DNA of 64,000 nucleotides, taken from the NCBI RefSeq assembly GCF_037975245.1, contig NC_092563.1, positions 41,001 through 105,000 of the forward strand. The letters run 5' to 3'. Positions 33,801 to 48,800 of this stretch are shown here, piece after piece. The translations under genes and the position numbers were made by a program. The stretch comes from Apostichopus japonicus. Lineage: Eukaryota; Echinodermata; Holothuroidea; Aspidochirotida; Stichopodidae. Position 1 is the stretch's first letter, and each line of letters opens with the position of its first letter. The notes beneath the pieces were generated by a model, which made no database searches, was not told the origin of the DNA, and saw only the letters and a program-made list of their open reading frames with translations.

Positions 33801-36800
33801 GTTCAGCTTGCATCTTTACCCTTAGAGCTACTACTCATTAAGTAAGCTATTTGATAACCAAATGATTGTGATCCCATCTATAGCCTATGAGGTAATATGG
33901 ATTGCATCTCTGTCAGCTGAATCTGATGATGTCCCTGCTCTCTGTCTCTTTTTGTCTTTTAGGATAGATGAGAAATTCTTTACTCCAGATGTAGCTTGTC
34001 AAGCTCTCACCTTGTGTACTGTTGATCCTGGCCAACCGGAATGCCACTTGTATCCTCTTGTAAACAAGGGTCTTGCTTGGTCAGCCAGCCAGATCCTTCC
34101 AACAAGGGCTGCAAGAGAAAAACAGTACCACAAGGTTTGCTATTGAACAGTGGAAATGGTAGAAACCCACACATAACAATTCTATTAGCAGTAGTGTCAT
34201 TAAGTCTTCAAAACTGTTACTGTTAAAATAAAGCCTGTGGGATCATTGAACATAGTAGTTTATTTAAATGGTGAATTTGGGCAACATATTAATCATTGTA
34301 GAATGTTGAAGACACATACTACTATCAGTCCAGATTGTACTTCTATGGTCAGTTTTAACTTTTGAGAAATGAACCTGTAAGCATCTCAGGCTCATCAATT
34401 GAAGTGGCTGGGCTACTTAGCCTAATGCACAGACCATTCCTCAAATGCAAAAAAAAGGCAATGGGGAAATCAGGACTTTCTGTGGTCTCATTTAACGTAT
34501 TTACAATGCATTACAAATATTACATGACAAGTGGTGTTGAATGTTTTGCAAGAGTGTTCTATTGTTCAGAATGTTAAATTATAATATAAAATAATCATAT
34601 AAAAACAGGGAACATGTTTGATGTAGTTATAGAACTTATTAAGTTATGGATTAACACTAACATTTAAGTCTGCATTGAGGAGCTGATGTCCTCTTCAAAT
34701 TCAGCCCTTGAAGGAGTACAGTATGCTAGAGATGACGTGTGCATGTTCTAAAGCTGAATATCTTAAAAACTGGAACAGCTATCGATACTTTTCTAAATTA
34801 CACTCAATTGTCTTACTTGGGCTATTACATATCAAGACCTAAAGTTCTGCCTACATCACACTTTGAATAAAACCTTGGAGTACGAAGACTCTTTTAATGT
34901 TGAATTTTTCTCTTCTTCCTCATCCCAGATGCGGAAGCTGGGATCAGACATCTGTGATGGTTTCCCTATCCTGAAAGGAATTTGTCAATTTGTGTATCAG
35001 TAAGATACCTCATGAACTCTGCTTAAAAGTTATTTTTAGAACCTGGTATTCAAAGTGGGGGTTTCTTGCCCCCTTTTTAGGGTTGCCAAAAATTACAAAG
35101 GAAATATGAAATCTTGAACATAAATTGCCTCAAAAGTTGCTCAAAAGAACTATTGATAATGTATAAATTTCTCAATCGGGAGAGGGTGATACCTCTTCCT
35201 CGAAGATTGGATCACTATGGAAAAATCTTGTATAACAGTTTGCAATGATAATATAAAATGTTGCACTAAATTTACTCAGGGTTGATTGGTACTGTTATCA
35301 CTGATTTTTCCAGGGATATCTTAGTTGGATTGAGAAGTATCAAGTTATGTGTAGAACTGATATTACACATCTTGATAAGAAAAAAATTACAATGTTATTA
35401 TGCAAAAATTCAGATGACAGCTTTAACAAATTTGTCATGATACCTTTGATGTCATTCTGACCCTACATACCCATCTTTTTCAAACAAAACACACCACTGA
35501 TCCATGCAATATATTAACATGAATGTGTTCATATACTTGCAGATTCCATTGGATTGAATTCAGAAAATCTTTGAAAGTACTTTCATGATACATTTTGATG
35601 TAACAATTTATAGGATATATGGGCATGCATTTATAAGAAACCAACAACTTTAGAAGTCAGTAGTAATATGTTATAAGAAGATACATGACTCCCTTGTGCA
35701 TTGCATTCAACCTAGTTTGCATTACTACTAAAACTGCTCTTTGAAGCTGGTTGGTGGCTTACTTTTACTTCAGATGAGATGTGAATTTAATTACCAGAGG
35801 ATTTGGGATAGTTCTTTAATTTCTTATCAGAAATAGATAGTTCTTCAATGTCCAACATTTGTGTCCACATCACCCAATGTTCCTGGCCTTAACACACACA
35901 AGAAAAACGCTAAAAACAAAACCTTTTCTGGATTTGTTTCAGACGACTCGATGACCATGAACCACTCGTAGATGCTGATGGAGACAGATTTAGCATCATT
36001 GAGGTAAGAGGTTCATGTTTCAATGTGACATGAACATATATTTCATTTTTTTGCAATAGATATATTTCTCAACTTTGCAAGGAAAAGTCATTAATGGAGC
36101 ATTAAACATGATTCAAGGGTATTTATGCACAGTGACTGAGCCGTTGCGCATTAAGATCACCAAAGTTGGCCACCTGGTCATTGATAGATCAGTCATACAA
36201 TTTTTAATTTTCTCATAACTTTTGGGAAATGGGTATTTCCTGTAATCTTACTGTCCAAACTGAATTGGTCAAAAGACAGCCTGAGAGATATTAAGGTGTC
36301 ATGACCTTAGACAAATCAATGGGTATTTTATTTATGTGTGTATGTGGGGCATGATGTTGTGTGGCAGGGGAGAGGATTGAGAAATGAAAATATATGCAAT
36401 TCTTAAGCTATCCAGGGAATGGGCATGCAAAATCTCTATTAGAAACACTTTCATAGAATTACATTCAGGTAAAAAAAAAATTGTGTTACAAGCCTAAAAA
36501 TTCTATGCTAAGGTCAATAGGCACAGTTATATTATTGTCATTAAAACTATTGGACAAGAAGGCCTGCAGTTTTACGATGATATTTCTGCAATTTGACCTT
36601 CGTTGTTAGCAATTTGTTTACTGTTATCGCATAGTACTGTTTAACATTCAGGCATCTATAGAGAAGTTGAGGGATGCTTTAAAGTTTAATAACATATTTA
36701 ATTTAAATTCTCCAGGTATGTAAAATCTATATTACCTTTCACCGCAAAGTGTTTGTTTTTATCTTATCGATCAACACACCGAAGGAGTTTGAACCTGTTT

Positions 36801-39800
36801 GATAGTGTTTATTTTTAGCATCTTGTTGACTGCTCTTAATCAGACCTAGCTAGAGCTGTTAGTAAGCACACTCTTAATTGCAAAGTGTTTTTGTTGTTTA
36901 AACTGTATCATAAAAACAATGCATTGGATTTAGATTACTAGAACCTGGTGTAATTACTTTGATAATTTAATAGTTAAAGTTTGTAATTAAGTAGAAGACA
37001 ACTCTCATTGGATAATTGCCGCAACTGATTTATTTATATCTTCAGCTTGTTTTTCATGGCAGTGCATGACAATATCCCATTGGCTCCTCCATAAACTTAG
37101 TATTAGTCAGAATAAGGTCATAACTTCAGAATTTCAATTGTACTTAAATGAAAGAGCTCAGTAAATAAGGATGTGATGTTGTCATATGAACAGTATACTC
37201 TAAAATCTGACTGACCACACGTGAGGGGCCATCTGAAAAAGTTAACTTCATGTTGCTTGCAAGTGACGTTTTGTTTGTGTCGCTACAAAATGCAGACGGT
37301 AATGAAACGTGATACCTTGTTATCTTTAGCTGGACATGAGATGTCCATCGCTCTATCGTTTATACGCTGGGCTGTGTATAAATAGCAGCTGTATGTACTG
37401 ACTGTACACTAGTGTCTAATTACCGACGGTATCAAGCTGTGTGTGTATTTTCTGGGATCGATGGTGGTGTCTAACACTTCTGTTACACCTCATTCGAAAC
37501 TAGGTCAGATTACCAGCATTAGACGTTTCTTTTTGCGCGAGTCTTCACACCCTCTAAGACTACAACTGATCAAGATTCAGCCACTTTATATGTCCCGTTG
37601 GGAAAGTTTGACATGAAGCATTTTCCCGACTGGCAAATTTTTGCAGTTTGCAGCAGTTAACAGGAAGTAAGTTTGCATGTGACCTCAACTAGCACTGGTC
37701 ATTATTAACAGAAGACAGTATTTGTGTGCCCTGGCTGATCATTCTGTGTCCTTAGGTCAGTTGTGATGTGAAATTGTGTCTTGACAAATAGGTCACCATA
37801 ATTGAGTTGATTTGCATTGCGTTTGCTTGGGCAGTGTGCAAGCAGCCTCATACCATCGTAGAGATTTCCTGAACCTACAGCAAGCCATGACCATATTTTG
37901 AGAGAGTATTGTTATTGGCCTACCAGTTTGTGTGGTTGTGATGGAGTGTAATATAGAAAAGGTTTTAAGAGGAAGTGTCCCATACAGCATGTGTAAGAGG
38001 ATGTTTAATCAGACTATTTATTCAGACTATTTACTTGACAAGTTTGCATTTCACTAGTCTTCCTGTCCTTGATCCACAGACTCTGCGTGGGACCCATTTT
38101 AGAGGCAGAGACTGTGATGACGTAGACAGTTCTGTTCATCCAGGCAAAAGGTATTGGTGTATCCTTTCTATCAGAGAACTAAATATGCAGTAGTCGAGGC
38201 AATATTGATTTGTCTTTCATGGTGTGAACAGGCTGAAAAAGAATGGTTTTCATATTAATGATAGATAATCTGAAAATGACAAAACAACACCAAAGCTAAT
38301 ACGTATCTGATGGGCACTTTGAAAGAAAATGACATTTGAGTCTTAATTACCACAAACCCCTGCCGAAATTTTAAACAGTATCATGAACATGGTCGTGACG
38401 TCACAATAGATTTGATGAAATTCTGGACTATTCTTTCAATGATCATTGGAAGTGCATATGGTTGTAGCATACCAGAAATTGCTGAAAGTGTTATCTTTCT
38501 CCATTATTTCTACATTTTAAGGAGGGTTTAATACATGAGACTTAAAGTCTGAGTGAGATGCCAGGCAACTGACGTAACATGTAAAACCAGAGTTTAACTA
38601 TAGGTGACCATTAATATCTTAGCATAGGGTGCTTTGACACACTAGATCAGGATCTGATCCTGACGTCAATATCACGGCTGTAGTGTATAAACACAGTTCA
38701 GATCCGGATCTGATCCTCCTATCTCGATGCTGGCAGAGAACAGGATCTGATCCGGACGACGAGTTCAATTTTGCAATGTAAACACTCCCTCATCAACAGT
38801 GACCCGAAATATCCGCTGATCTCATTACATCACATGCATTCTCGCCTGAAATTCCAGTCCTGTAACATGCATGTGCTAATTCCTGCATAGATTGAGTGCG
38901 TGTGGGCCGTACATAGCGTAGTATTGACACCCTAAAGGTATACACCATGACAACAAAAGTTTTGGAGCATACATAGTACGCGATCCGCTGCTGCGCATGA
39001 CACATTTCCAATCCGGATCAAGTGTAAGAGTACCCATAGCTAATTAGGGAAGTACAGATAACCCTTAGCAAGCTACTGGCATTTGCATCATTGCATCTCT
39101 TACCATTCACATGATGTGAAACCACTTTAGAAAGACCATATCATTTCAAAACCAAGTATTAATGCAGGCTCATAACACTTCATGGCTGATTTACCTAAGC
39201 TGGGAAAGAAATTTTGTCTCATGATGAACTGGTTATGGGAACTTCAGCAATTGATTGCACCATTTTGTGCAAGAAAAAAACTACATCATTGGTGCTATAC
39301 ATTGCATGAATTATGTGACTGATCCTGTGGAAAAGCAGACTGTGTTACTGCTGTCATGATAATTCAAGTATTGAAATGCAAACCCCATACTTCAATAACT
39401 AAATTGAGCAGCAGCTTTTAGCAGGAATAAGGTTCATTCACAAGTTATACATTGAAGGTTATTACCACTTTTATGATCTAGTTCTGTTTTAAATGTGCAT
39501 AGTTTATTATGTAGCTTCAATGTCTCAAGACCATGACCTCTAAGTTTATCTTTTTGGTTCCAAACTGTTGCTTTGCATATCTTACTTTTCATAATCAATA
39601 CAATATACCAGGTTCAATGGATTAATCGTTTGGCAAATTATGAAATTCAGTTCATATGTGGAGGTTCTATGAGATAGCACTTCATCAAAAATGAAAAGTT
39701 TGTGGTTGGAAGAAAGTATTACTAAGTGTCTTTGAATACGTCGTACTGAGGGAGAATAAAATAGAATGATTGTAATAACACACAGTACACCTAGAAAAGC

Positions 39801-42800
39801 TTCACTTGTACTTCAGTCTGATTGTATTGTTTTATGTATCCTTCGAGAATTCCCTGCCATACTTTTGCCTAAAAAAGTTCCACATTTCAAACATTCCACT
39901 TGCCTTAGAGCTCTTTTCTGGCAGGCATTGAATCTTCACTGTTTTTGCTTATTAATTTGTTATTGGTACTGTAGGTTAGGGGGAGGGTTAACATTGGTTA
40001 ATTGTACCTCTCTGGATCTGTTTTATTTCAGTGGTTGGACTTCAATAGTCATTCGTTTGCTGTTAATTATTTCTGATTAATTCTATACACAGGGCCATCG
40101 ATGGAGATAGACATAGAGATTCAAACTGCAATGGTATCTATGTAAGTTTAATACTTCCTCCATTGTGTTCTACTTTTGCTTTAATTAATTGTTCGTGTGG
40201 CTCAATAGCAAGCAGGTTTCCTGTTGCCTCAGTGATTATGTTCTTGATTCATTATTCTAATTCCCCCTATAAGCTGTTCCCTACTACTTAACTCCTCTCC
40301 AGAGATGTTATATCTCGATTGAAATCAAGAGTATTTGTTCATGTTCCCAATCAGGAAAGTACCTACCGTATTCAGGGATATGCAGCCGTGTATACTTCAG
40401 CAGAGGGGGCTTTATCCCCCAAATAAAATCAAGGAGGGGATTACTTCTCCCTCTTCCCCCACCTTTCCCCCTTACTGGCAGGCAGTTATTACAAAACAAA
40501 CCCGAATGTACAGCTCCTATACTTGTGGTTCAACCTAAACAGTCGAAAATTCTTTAACATTGTTTCAAAGTCTGCAATATATGTAACACCATTTTACATC
40601 CAACACCCTCCATTTTACAAAAATTTCCCCTCACCTTAGGCCTATCCCATTTTCCCTGAACATCATAGCATTTTAGCCTCTACCTGCACCCCCCCCTCTT
40701 CCCAGTAGAAAGATGGTGTCTACATCCCTGACCTTGTTACAATGATTTGCCAATTTCGAGTCAAACAACAATAAATGTTTATACTGAATTTAGTGACAAA
40801 CATACAGCACAAGTTTAACAGAAAACTGTATTATACAGGCTGTAAATGACTCTTAACACATTTCTTTTGTTATGTGGAAGGGAGTTGATCCCAAAACAGG
40901 CAAGACCTATGAAGAGCTACTGTGTGATGGCACAGGTCAATTGGGGGTTATTCTCTTGGGGGACTCAGCTGGTGCTCACTTTCACATTCCAGAAAACTGG
41001 GTGTCTGCTCCTGATATCAGCCTGGTGAGCTATTTTCATCTACAATGTATATTGTCATTGATGTTAGCTTCATTGAAAGGAAAGAAAAACAAGGAAAGAA
41101 ATGAAGAAGGAAGCTACAAGTCTGTCAGTGTTTGTACATTTACTGAATGATGAAACTGAAAGTGCCTCATAAATATTTGATTAGGGCTCTTCTTTTATTT
41201 AAGAAGTATATAAACACTTTCAGGAGGTCTTTTAAAATGGTCAATTTATGGCATGATAACTTAAAACCACATCCTGCTATGATAGAATGTTTTATGGCTG
41301 AGATATACATTTTCTAAGTTTCAAGAAGTACCATAAATCTATTTTGTGTCAGTAGGGTCTGTCACACACAGTAATTCAAATGTATAGGCCTTTAGTTTGT
41401 TATATTTCTGAAGGAGGAAGTCATTTTATGCTGTACAATCTACATGACGGTCAGGCCTGCCTATAGAATGACAGTCTTCCTCAAGTTCACTCAAGCATTA
41501 ATAACTTGTTACTTGGTAGCATAAACTATCCCCAAGTACTGCCATTAGGATTCACCCTTGAGCGCACCTAATTAATTTACCAGTCACCTGTATGATTGGA
41601 AACACAAATGCTCTAATGGCCAGCACAACATTCCTGGTATTCGCTATAGGCAGGGAAGATAGTAATGTATCTTCATTGCTTAGATATAATTTCTAAGTTT
41701 CAAGAAGCACTATACATATGTTTTGCTACAGCAGAGTGAGCAACAATACAGTTATATTCATTTGTAAAAGCCTTTTGTTTGCTTTTCCTTTATAAACATC
41801 ATATTTCTTAAGAGGAAGTCATTTTATTCAGTCATTACGATCTTGAAGTTAGAGTTTATATATATAGCTATTGGACGATTTTAAGGGGTGTTAGCCATAG
41901 GTGGATTATAATCTCAGAGGGTTAAATTAAGATCGAATCCATCCACAATGTGTTTACGTATTACAGGGAAATATATTCCTTGGCGTGCTTGAGAGTCCAA
42001 GATTAATGGTCTATAAATTCTAAAGAATAATGCATTTTGTGAGGTTAACTGCATTCTTTCATTATTTACCATATTAATGTAGGGTGCTTTTGAGATACTT
42101 CCAGATGTTTTGGCTGATGAATTTGACTGGCCCCATCTCTCTTCTATGACAGGTTTGTTCTAACATTCCTAGTTTACATCTCCATGAAGTTACTGCTAAA
42201 CTTAGAAACAGTTCTTTCTAACGAAACACTTCACTTTTCGATATTTTCTCCTGAAATTTTGTTGGTTGGTTTGTCATTTTCTTAAATTGCACTTTTCCTT
42301 GCGCCTGTAGTCAGGAAGCATTAATACTTTATGTTGATGAACACTTTGATGCATTTGGAAAATATAATGGTGAATGTCTGATTACATCATGTCCTTCATC
42401 TTTATATGGTAACGGTGGTCAAGAAATGAAGAAAAAACTTGGAATGTTTTAGATTTAGGTTCAGTACCTATAATGCTTCTTAACATTAAAATGAGCCTTG
42501 TTGAGGTGTACAGTGGCTTTTGTTGTTTTCCTTCCTTTGATGATTAGCTTAAGTTTGTTTATTGTTTCTTCTTCTACCCCACAGGATACATTAACAGCTC
42601 CTTAGTTAAGTAAGTATCTAAGCCATGAAATTGAGTTTGATTCATTTCCACATAATATAAATACAATGGTGAGTAATTATATTACAAGGAGGTGGAGGAG
42701 GCGTACTGAAGAAGCAGAGCTTTGATGAGCAGTCCCCCTTTACAAAAACAATAAGCAAAAGAATACAAAGGATAAGTAAGAGGAAGAAGGAAAGAACAAA

Positions 42801-45800
42801 GAACATAGAAAAAGTATATATATCTTCCACACAGGATCACTTGCACACTGTAACATACTGGATGTTTTTCATGTTAACCCTGTTCTGGAGATATTCCCAG
42901 GCATAAGTCACCCTCACTGCATCCTCTTGTTGTAACTGCAGAACTTTCTGGGTGTAACTAAATCTAATTGCCTCTGGCTCTTTCTCCCCCCCCCCCCCCC
43001 ACCCCCAACTCTCTGTGGTAGTATGCGCCTGTTTAGAAAACTGTTGTATGTAAAACTGTCTAGCAATGACAAGACACTCTGAATGCAGAAGTCAAAGCAA
43101 CAATATCCCAGCTGTACCTCCACTCTTGAGTCTTGTATCAAGCTTATTACATGGTGTCAGAAGTGGGATGTTGTTGCTTTAGCTTATTGCACACACCAAG
43201 TCAGTCCCCTTTGGTAAATTGGTGCAGCGGTAAGTCCTTCTAGGTGTCTGAATTAAATGAATCTCTGCAAACTATATATAATTGTACTGTTGGTAAACTC
43301 ACTTGTAGCTGAACCAATCATTCCCAGCATGCCTCAGTACCCATTGAGTATAAATCTATATCACATTGAATGCAATGTGATGCATTATCTACAAGTCCTT
43401 CCATTGGTCATCTTTATTTTGCGTGAGTATATATGGTATAGCCTAGAGGGATCAAAACTGGTCAACTATTGTCAAATTTAAGCTCTTGCTTTATACATGC
43501 ATAAGTCAGAGCATCTTGCCTCACTGAGATCCCTATGTTTGTTTAATTCAATCCTCTTTGTTTAGCTAACAGTTATTTGGATGGGTAGAAACTCTGGGGA
43601 AATGATTTTGGAGACTTGCAGCAAGTATTAACATGCTAGAATTAAGTTGTTACAGACATTAAACGACAGTCATGCTTTTCATCCATAATTGTGTTTAGTA
43701 TCCACACTGCACTTGTCATACATGTATATTGTCAACAGTTGGGTAGGACTCTAAGTTCAATCTTGCATCATCATGAATTGATGACTCTAAACGTGTAACG
43801 GTACGCACAATTTTAACAACATTGACTATGTTTGACTGGCATCCAGTGAAGTGGCACACAAATTATTAATAAACAAGAAATATATGATCTAGTTTGTTGT
43901 TCAACTCACATATTTTAAAAGGAAAATTTAAGTCACAAAAGCTGAGGCAGGTAAAATAAAATAAAACAAACAACGATACAAAAGAAGAAGAAAAAATTAT
44001 GTGGTCTCAGTGAAACTGGTTTGATTATCATGCTGATTTGCAGGTGGCCTACTGATTCAGCTTACTACAGGATGTGGCAGATGAATCACTGTAACCATCG
44101 AGATTACCAGAACTTGGGTGTGAATGGTAAACGTTAATCTTCTTATACTTTGTCCATTTCTGTAGAAATTTAAATAATACCAAGTCAGATGGGTTTATTC
44201 TTCGTCATCCAACCTGCGATGAAGAAGGCCACCATGCATGTGTTTGCTCAGAGGTGTTGCCTTCATGTATGGTGCATATTCATTTATTTATATTACTTCT
44301 GTCTTTTACGATACCACACATGCTGCCACACTGAATGAAGTGAATACATGAGAGAAATATTGATTCACACCTTAACTTAAGCATTGTGACATTATCAGAG
44401 GTACTAAACTTTTCTTGTGTGTGTTGAATTAACTATAGAAGCTTAAAATGGAAGTGTTATGTTCCCCTTATCTAAGTGCAAGACTAACTGCAATACAGTG
44501 ACAACATGATTGTATGAAAAGATAGGCAATTGAAGGCCCAGACAGACAGCAATCTTAGATAGTTAGTTTCAGTTTATATTTATTTATTAATTTTCTAACA
44601 GGTGCAAGAAGTAGTAGCATGAATGGAACCATACAGTACAGGTACAAATATTCTTTCAACTTATAGATTTACGAGTGAGGTCGTGAACTGACATTGCAGA
44701 CACAGGAAGCTTTGCATAGCAAGCAAACTAATAGGAGAGGAAAAGCTTTTACAATAAATCTCTCTGTTGATAACTTATTTAAGTCATATCAATTTTCCAT
44801 TGTGCATATTGTTTATTCCTATGGTCAAAGATAAAATCAGTGGTTTTCAAAGTGACTGTGATGCTTGATAAGTCAGTGGAGAATCAGCTCAACCTCTTAA
44901 TGAATGCATTGAGGATATAAGCCAGTTTAATTCCTGTTTGACCACCTACTTCTGTGATCTAAGGATTGCAGGTTTGAGTCCTGGCCAGATCATTACATTG
45001 TGTCCTTGGGCAAGGCACTATATCTTCATTGCCCCTCTTTACCCATGTGTATAAATGGAGACCTGCTAGGTACCTTGAAAATATAGTTGCATGTGCTGGT
45101 TTGTGGCTGCCCCTGTAGATGTGGCACACTGCAGTGACCCTAGAGTGACTGTTTGAATTATTTTCACGTAGGTGTGTGAGACCATGAGAATGACAAGTTA
45201 CCAATGACCAGGGATAGTAACTGTTGAAAAGTCGTGTGATATGGCCGTGCCTTAAATTAGTAGAAGACTGCAAAACTTCACCTTTTTTTCCAACTTTACT
45301 CACAGATTGAATCATGTAAGGCTGTTTTATTCTTGAAGTTAGAGTCAATACTTATATATCTCTGTTTGGGAGTTTCTCTGATTCAAGTGAGAAGTTAATT
45401 TGTCAAAAATATCAATTATTGGTAGGAGGTAAAAAGCCCAAGTAATGTATTTAAAAGGTTAGTCAAACATGTCTGTGCTATATAACCAGAATAATATTAA
45501 TGATTGTATAGACCTTCCCACCACTGTATAATTGCTGATAAAGGCAGATGTGAAAGCCATGAATTTTTGTCATTCAAGTACTTTGACAATTTATCAATCA
45601 TAATTTTACTGGTTGAAGAGATTTCAGTGTTCAGAATGATTCAACTGTGATATTCACTTTAGCAAACTGTTATTCTGGGTGAAAAGATTTGGTGAGTTGA
45701 ACCTTCAACAAAATGACTTCTGAGTAATTTCTTTTAATACACTTGATGACTGCTAGTGTTCTTACGTGCCATGGTACAGTAATTATTCATCTTATTCTAT

Positions 45801-48800
45801 TTGCAGTATGTCTCGGGATCAGAAGATGGATCATCCAGCTCTTGTCATTTACTCCCTGATCGGTAATGATGTCTGCAATGGGTAAGAGCTTTCACATTAT
45901 GATTGCCAACATTATTATTCAGACAAAAAATATGCGCTTTTTTTTTCAATCTGCAGTGTTTAGTAAGTGTTGGGGTGCAATCTATGATTCTTTATTTCTT
46001 TTTCACGTCAAAGTGTTTCGTACTTGCCACTCTGGTCTTATCACTTTGAACTGGAAATTAATTCCTTTTAAAAGAGGAACTGGATCTATGAATGTGTGCT
46101 ACTTGGAAACAATTCCACCATGTCATACTCCAGATATTGCTGGTTCTAGTTGTCATACATTTTTTTGTACTGAAAATGACATTGAAGCAAGCAGGTGTGA
46201 TATCGTGGATGCTGAAGCAAGCAGGTGTGATATCGTGGATGCTGAAGTGGTATTTTGGTTTTTGTTTTCACTGCATTGCAATGGGGTTCCAGACTTCCAG
46301 TTCAGATTCTCAATGCTGCATGGGGTTGTGAACCTTTTGAAACATCAACCAATACGAATGAAGCCATATTCTAATTCATCCACTTTTAAATTTGAATATT
46401 GAAGATATCAAATGTAACATATTTTGTAGATTGAACATCTGATATATCACTGGTGTTTGCATGCTTTAAGTGTTTTTTTGTTGGAATAAAATTGATACAA
46501 TTCTGAATATGAAAATAGGTACCTTGGACACGGCATGTAGGAGTTGAATCGAAATGCTTAGATTATAGCATCCAGTTGTGCATGTCACATTAGATTTAAC
46601 ATTGATTAATGTTCACACATATAATTGGATTACCACTTAATCTAACTAAAGAGACAACCATTGGACTCCTCATAAACTACAGTGTGTTTAGTGTGCAAAT
46701 AATTGCTCAAAGCAGTGCATGGCATTTTGTGTCTCACAAAATTTAATATAACCTTTAATGCTTCATTTGTAAACTTTGACAGATGTAGTTAGATAATTTC
46801 ATCAATATTTTTGTGTATATTTAGTGGAGTAGAATGACATTGTATGTAAGTTCCAGGTAACATTTCTATCCTTTAACAGTTGAGTTTGGTGCCACCAGTT
46901 CAACATGACAAAGTGGAACTTTCAAAACATGTTTTGATATTTCTTTACCAGGCATCCAGATACTATAGCTCACATGACTACTCCAGAAGAAATGAGGGCT
47001 AATTTCCACAGTACCTTGAAATTTCTGGTATGTTAATTGAGGATATTAATTATTCAAATACTCTGGTCATATGTTGTATGTTGGTTGCCTCACTGTTTTA
47101 ATGTTTATAAATGTTAAGATAGAAGTATACACTTGTAGCATGCTTCTCTAATTGCACATAATGGCCAGTTTGAAGGGTTCATATGAGCCTACAAACATTG
47201 ATTGAAAAAATGTCAAAGTTGCCTGTTGAATGTTACACGAAAATAACTGGAGATAATTTAAATATGAAAATAATCATGACAACACTTCTTAAGTTATGAT
47301 ATTGAGGGGCAAGTTTCAACAGAGCCCCATCTTCTGGTCCCTGGGGGGTCAAAAGTAAAACTACCTAACGTACTGTGTAATCAGGTATTACACATTATTC
47401 AATCTATGCATGTCTGGCTCAAATCTCTTTTTAGTAGAATAATTATTCTTTCCTTTTGTCAAGTTTATACCTATGGCACTAGTTTTCCATTGTTTAGTTA
47501 TGTATGTAAGTGGCTGATACTTAGGCAACCGAAAATGTATATATATTTGATTTTCCTGTTAACTTCCATGTCTGTGAGAAATGAGTTGATCTTTTGAGAC
47601 CCTGACCCTTTAATACAATGTGATTTGAATTGCCAGGATATATTAAAATTAATTTAATTTGTTCTATATATATGGTAACAGCACTTTGACAGCTATGATT
47701 CATCTTTCCTGATTTTATGCTTTTGTTAGGATACAAAATTACCAAAGGGAAGTCATGTGATTGCGACAAGCATGGCCGATGGGAGGATACTGTACGATAC
47801 TCTACATGATAAGATTCATCCTCTTGGTAACTGGCGGCAAGACGTGACATATTCAGATCTCTACGAATTCCTGAATTGCCTGCAGATATCACCATGTATG
47901 GGTTGGATGAGCTCTAATGAAACATTGCGCAATCTGACATCCCAGGTGTGCTCTCTAATGTTGTTTAATAATTGCCAGTTGCATTGGTTTTAAATGATAA
48001 AAGGAGATTGTGATCAATCTTAATAAGAAGAAGTTTCAAGATGACAAAAGTTTTATACTTATTTCAACTTATAAACTACGTAGTGTTCATTTGATGCAAG
48101 ATATCTGATCTGAAAGTTTGATTAGGTGTAACCTCGTTTCGGGTAATAATTTACAAGTTAGGGCAAATTTCTGAAAATTGGAGACCAAATGCCAAAAAAA
48201 AACATGTTAGTTAATTCTGTATGATTTCATTCTCAATTTGATCATAAACTTTGTAGAAATTATATGTAATGTTGTTTTAATGATTATTTGACATTAAAGG
48301 GGAATTGAAGGCAGCAAGCAATCATGATCCTAATTGTTGATTTAAATATAGGCTTTAAAATGAACCACTTATTGATCCCAAGAACTTATCTAAAATTGAG
48401 TACCGACCTTTTGATAGTTGAGAATGGCACCGATGGCGCTCATTGAGGTTGATTGAACAATATCGCCAGTGGAGATCGCCATAGATATGCAAATACATGT
48501 GACCATGGGTCACGGATGACTTACTATCCGGACAAATTGCTTTTAACTTCAACATCCAGACACGATGTGTATATGTATGCTAGGCTATACTTACACTGTG
48601 TAGGTTGTACTGCATATGAAAAATGTACCGTACTTAGCCTACATGTGGGCCCGACGTTACTCGAAGTGAAGCCCAACAAAATGCCGTACTGTCAGGCGTT
48701 CGATTGTAACGGTCATTCTTCCCAAGTAAAGAAAACACAGTTTTGGTTTTCACATCCGAAGAAGAAACCAGACCTTTTCAAGAAAACACTCTACTTCTTT

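Noticed and set aside
45866-46402. 178-codon open frame in an AOAH intron
   Set aside because: It overlaps the end of a real AOAH exon, has an internal 30-bp duplication and no recognisable domain. It is likely chance or a repeat relic.
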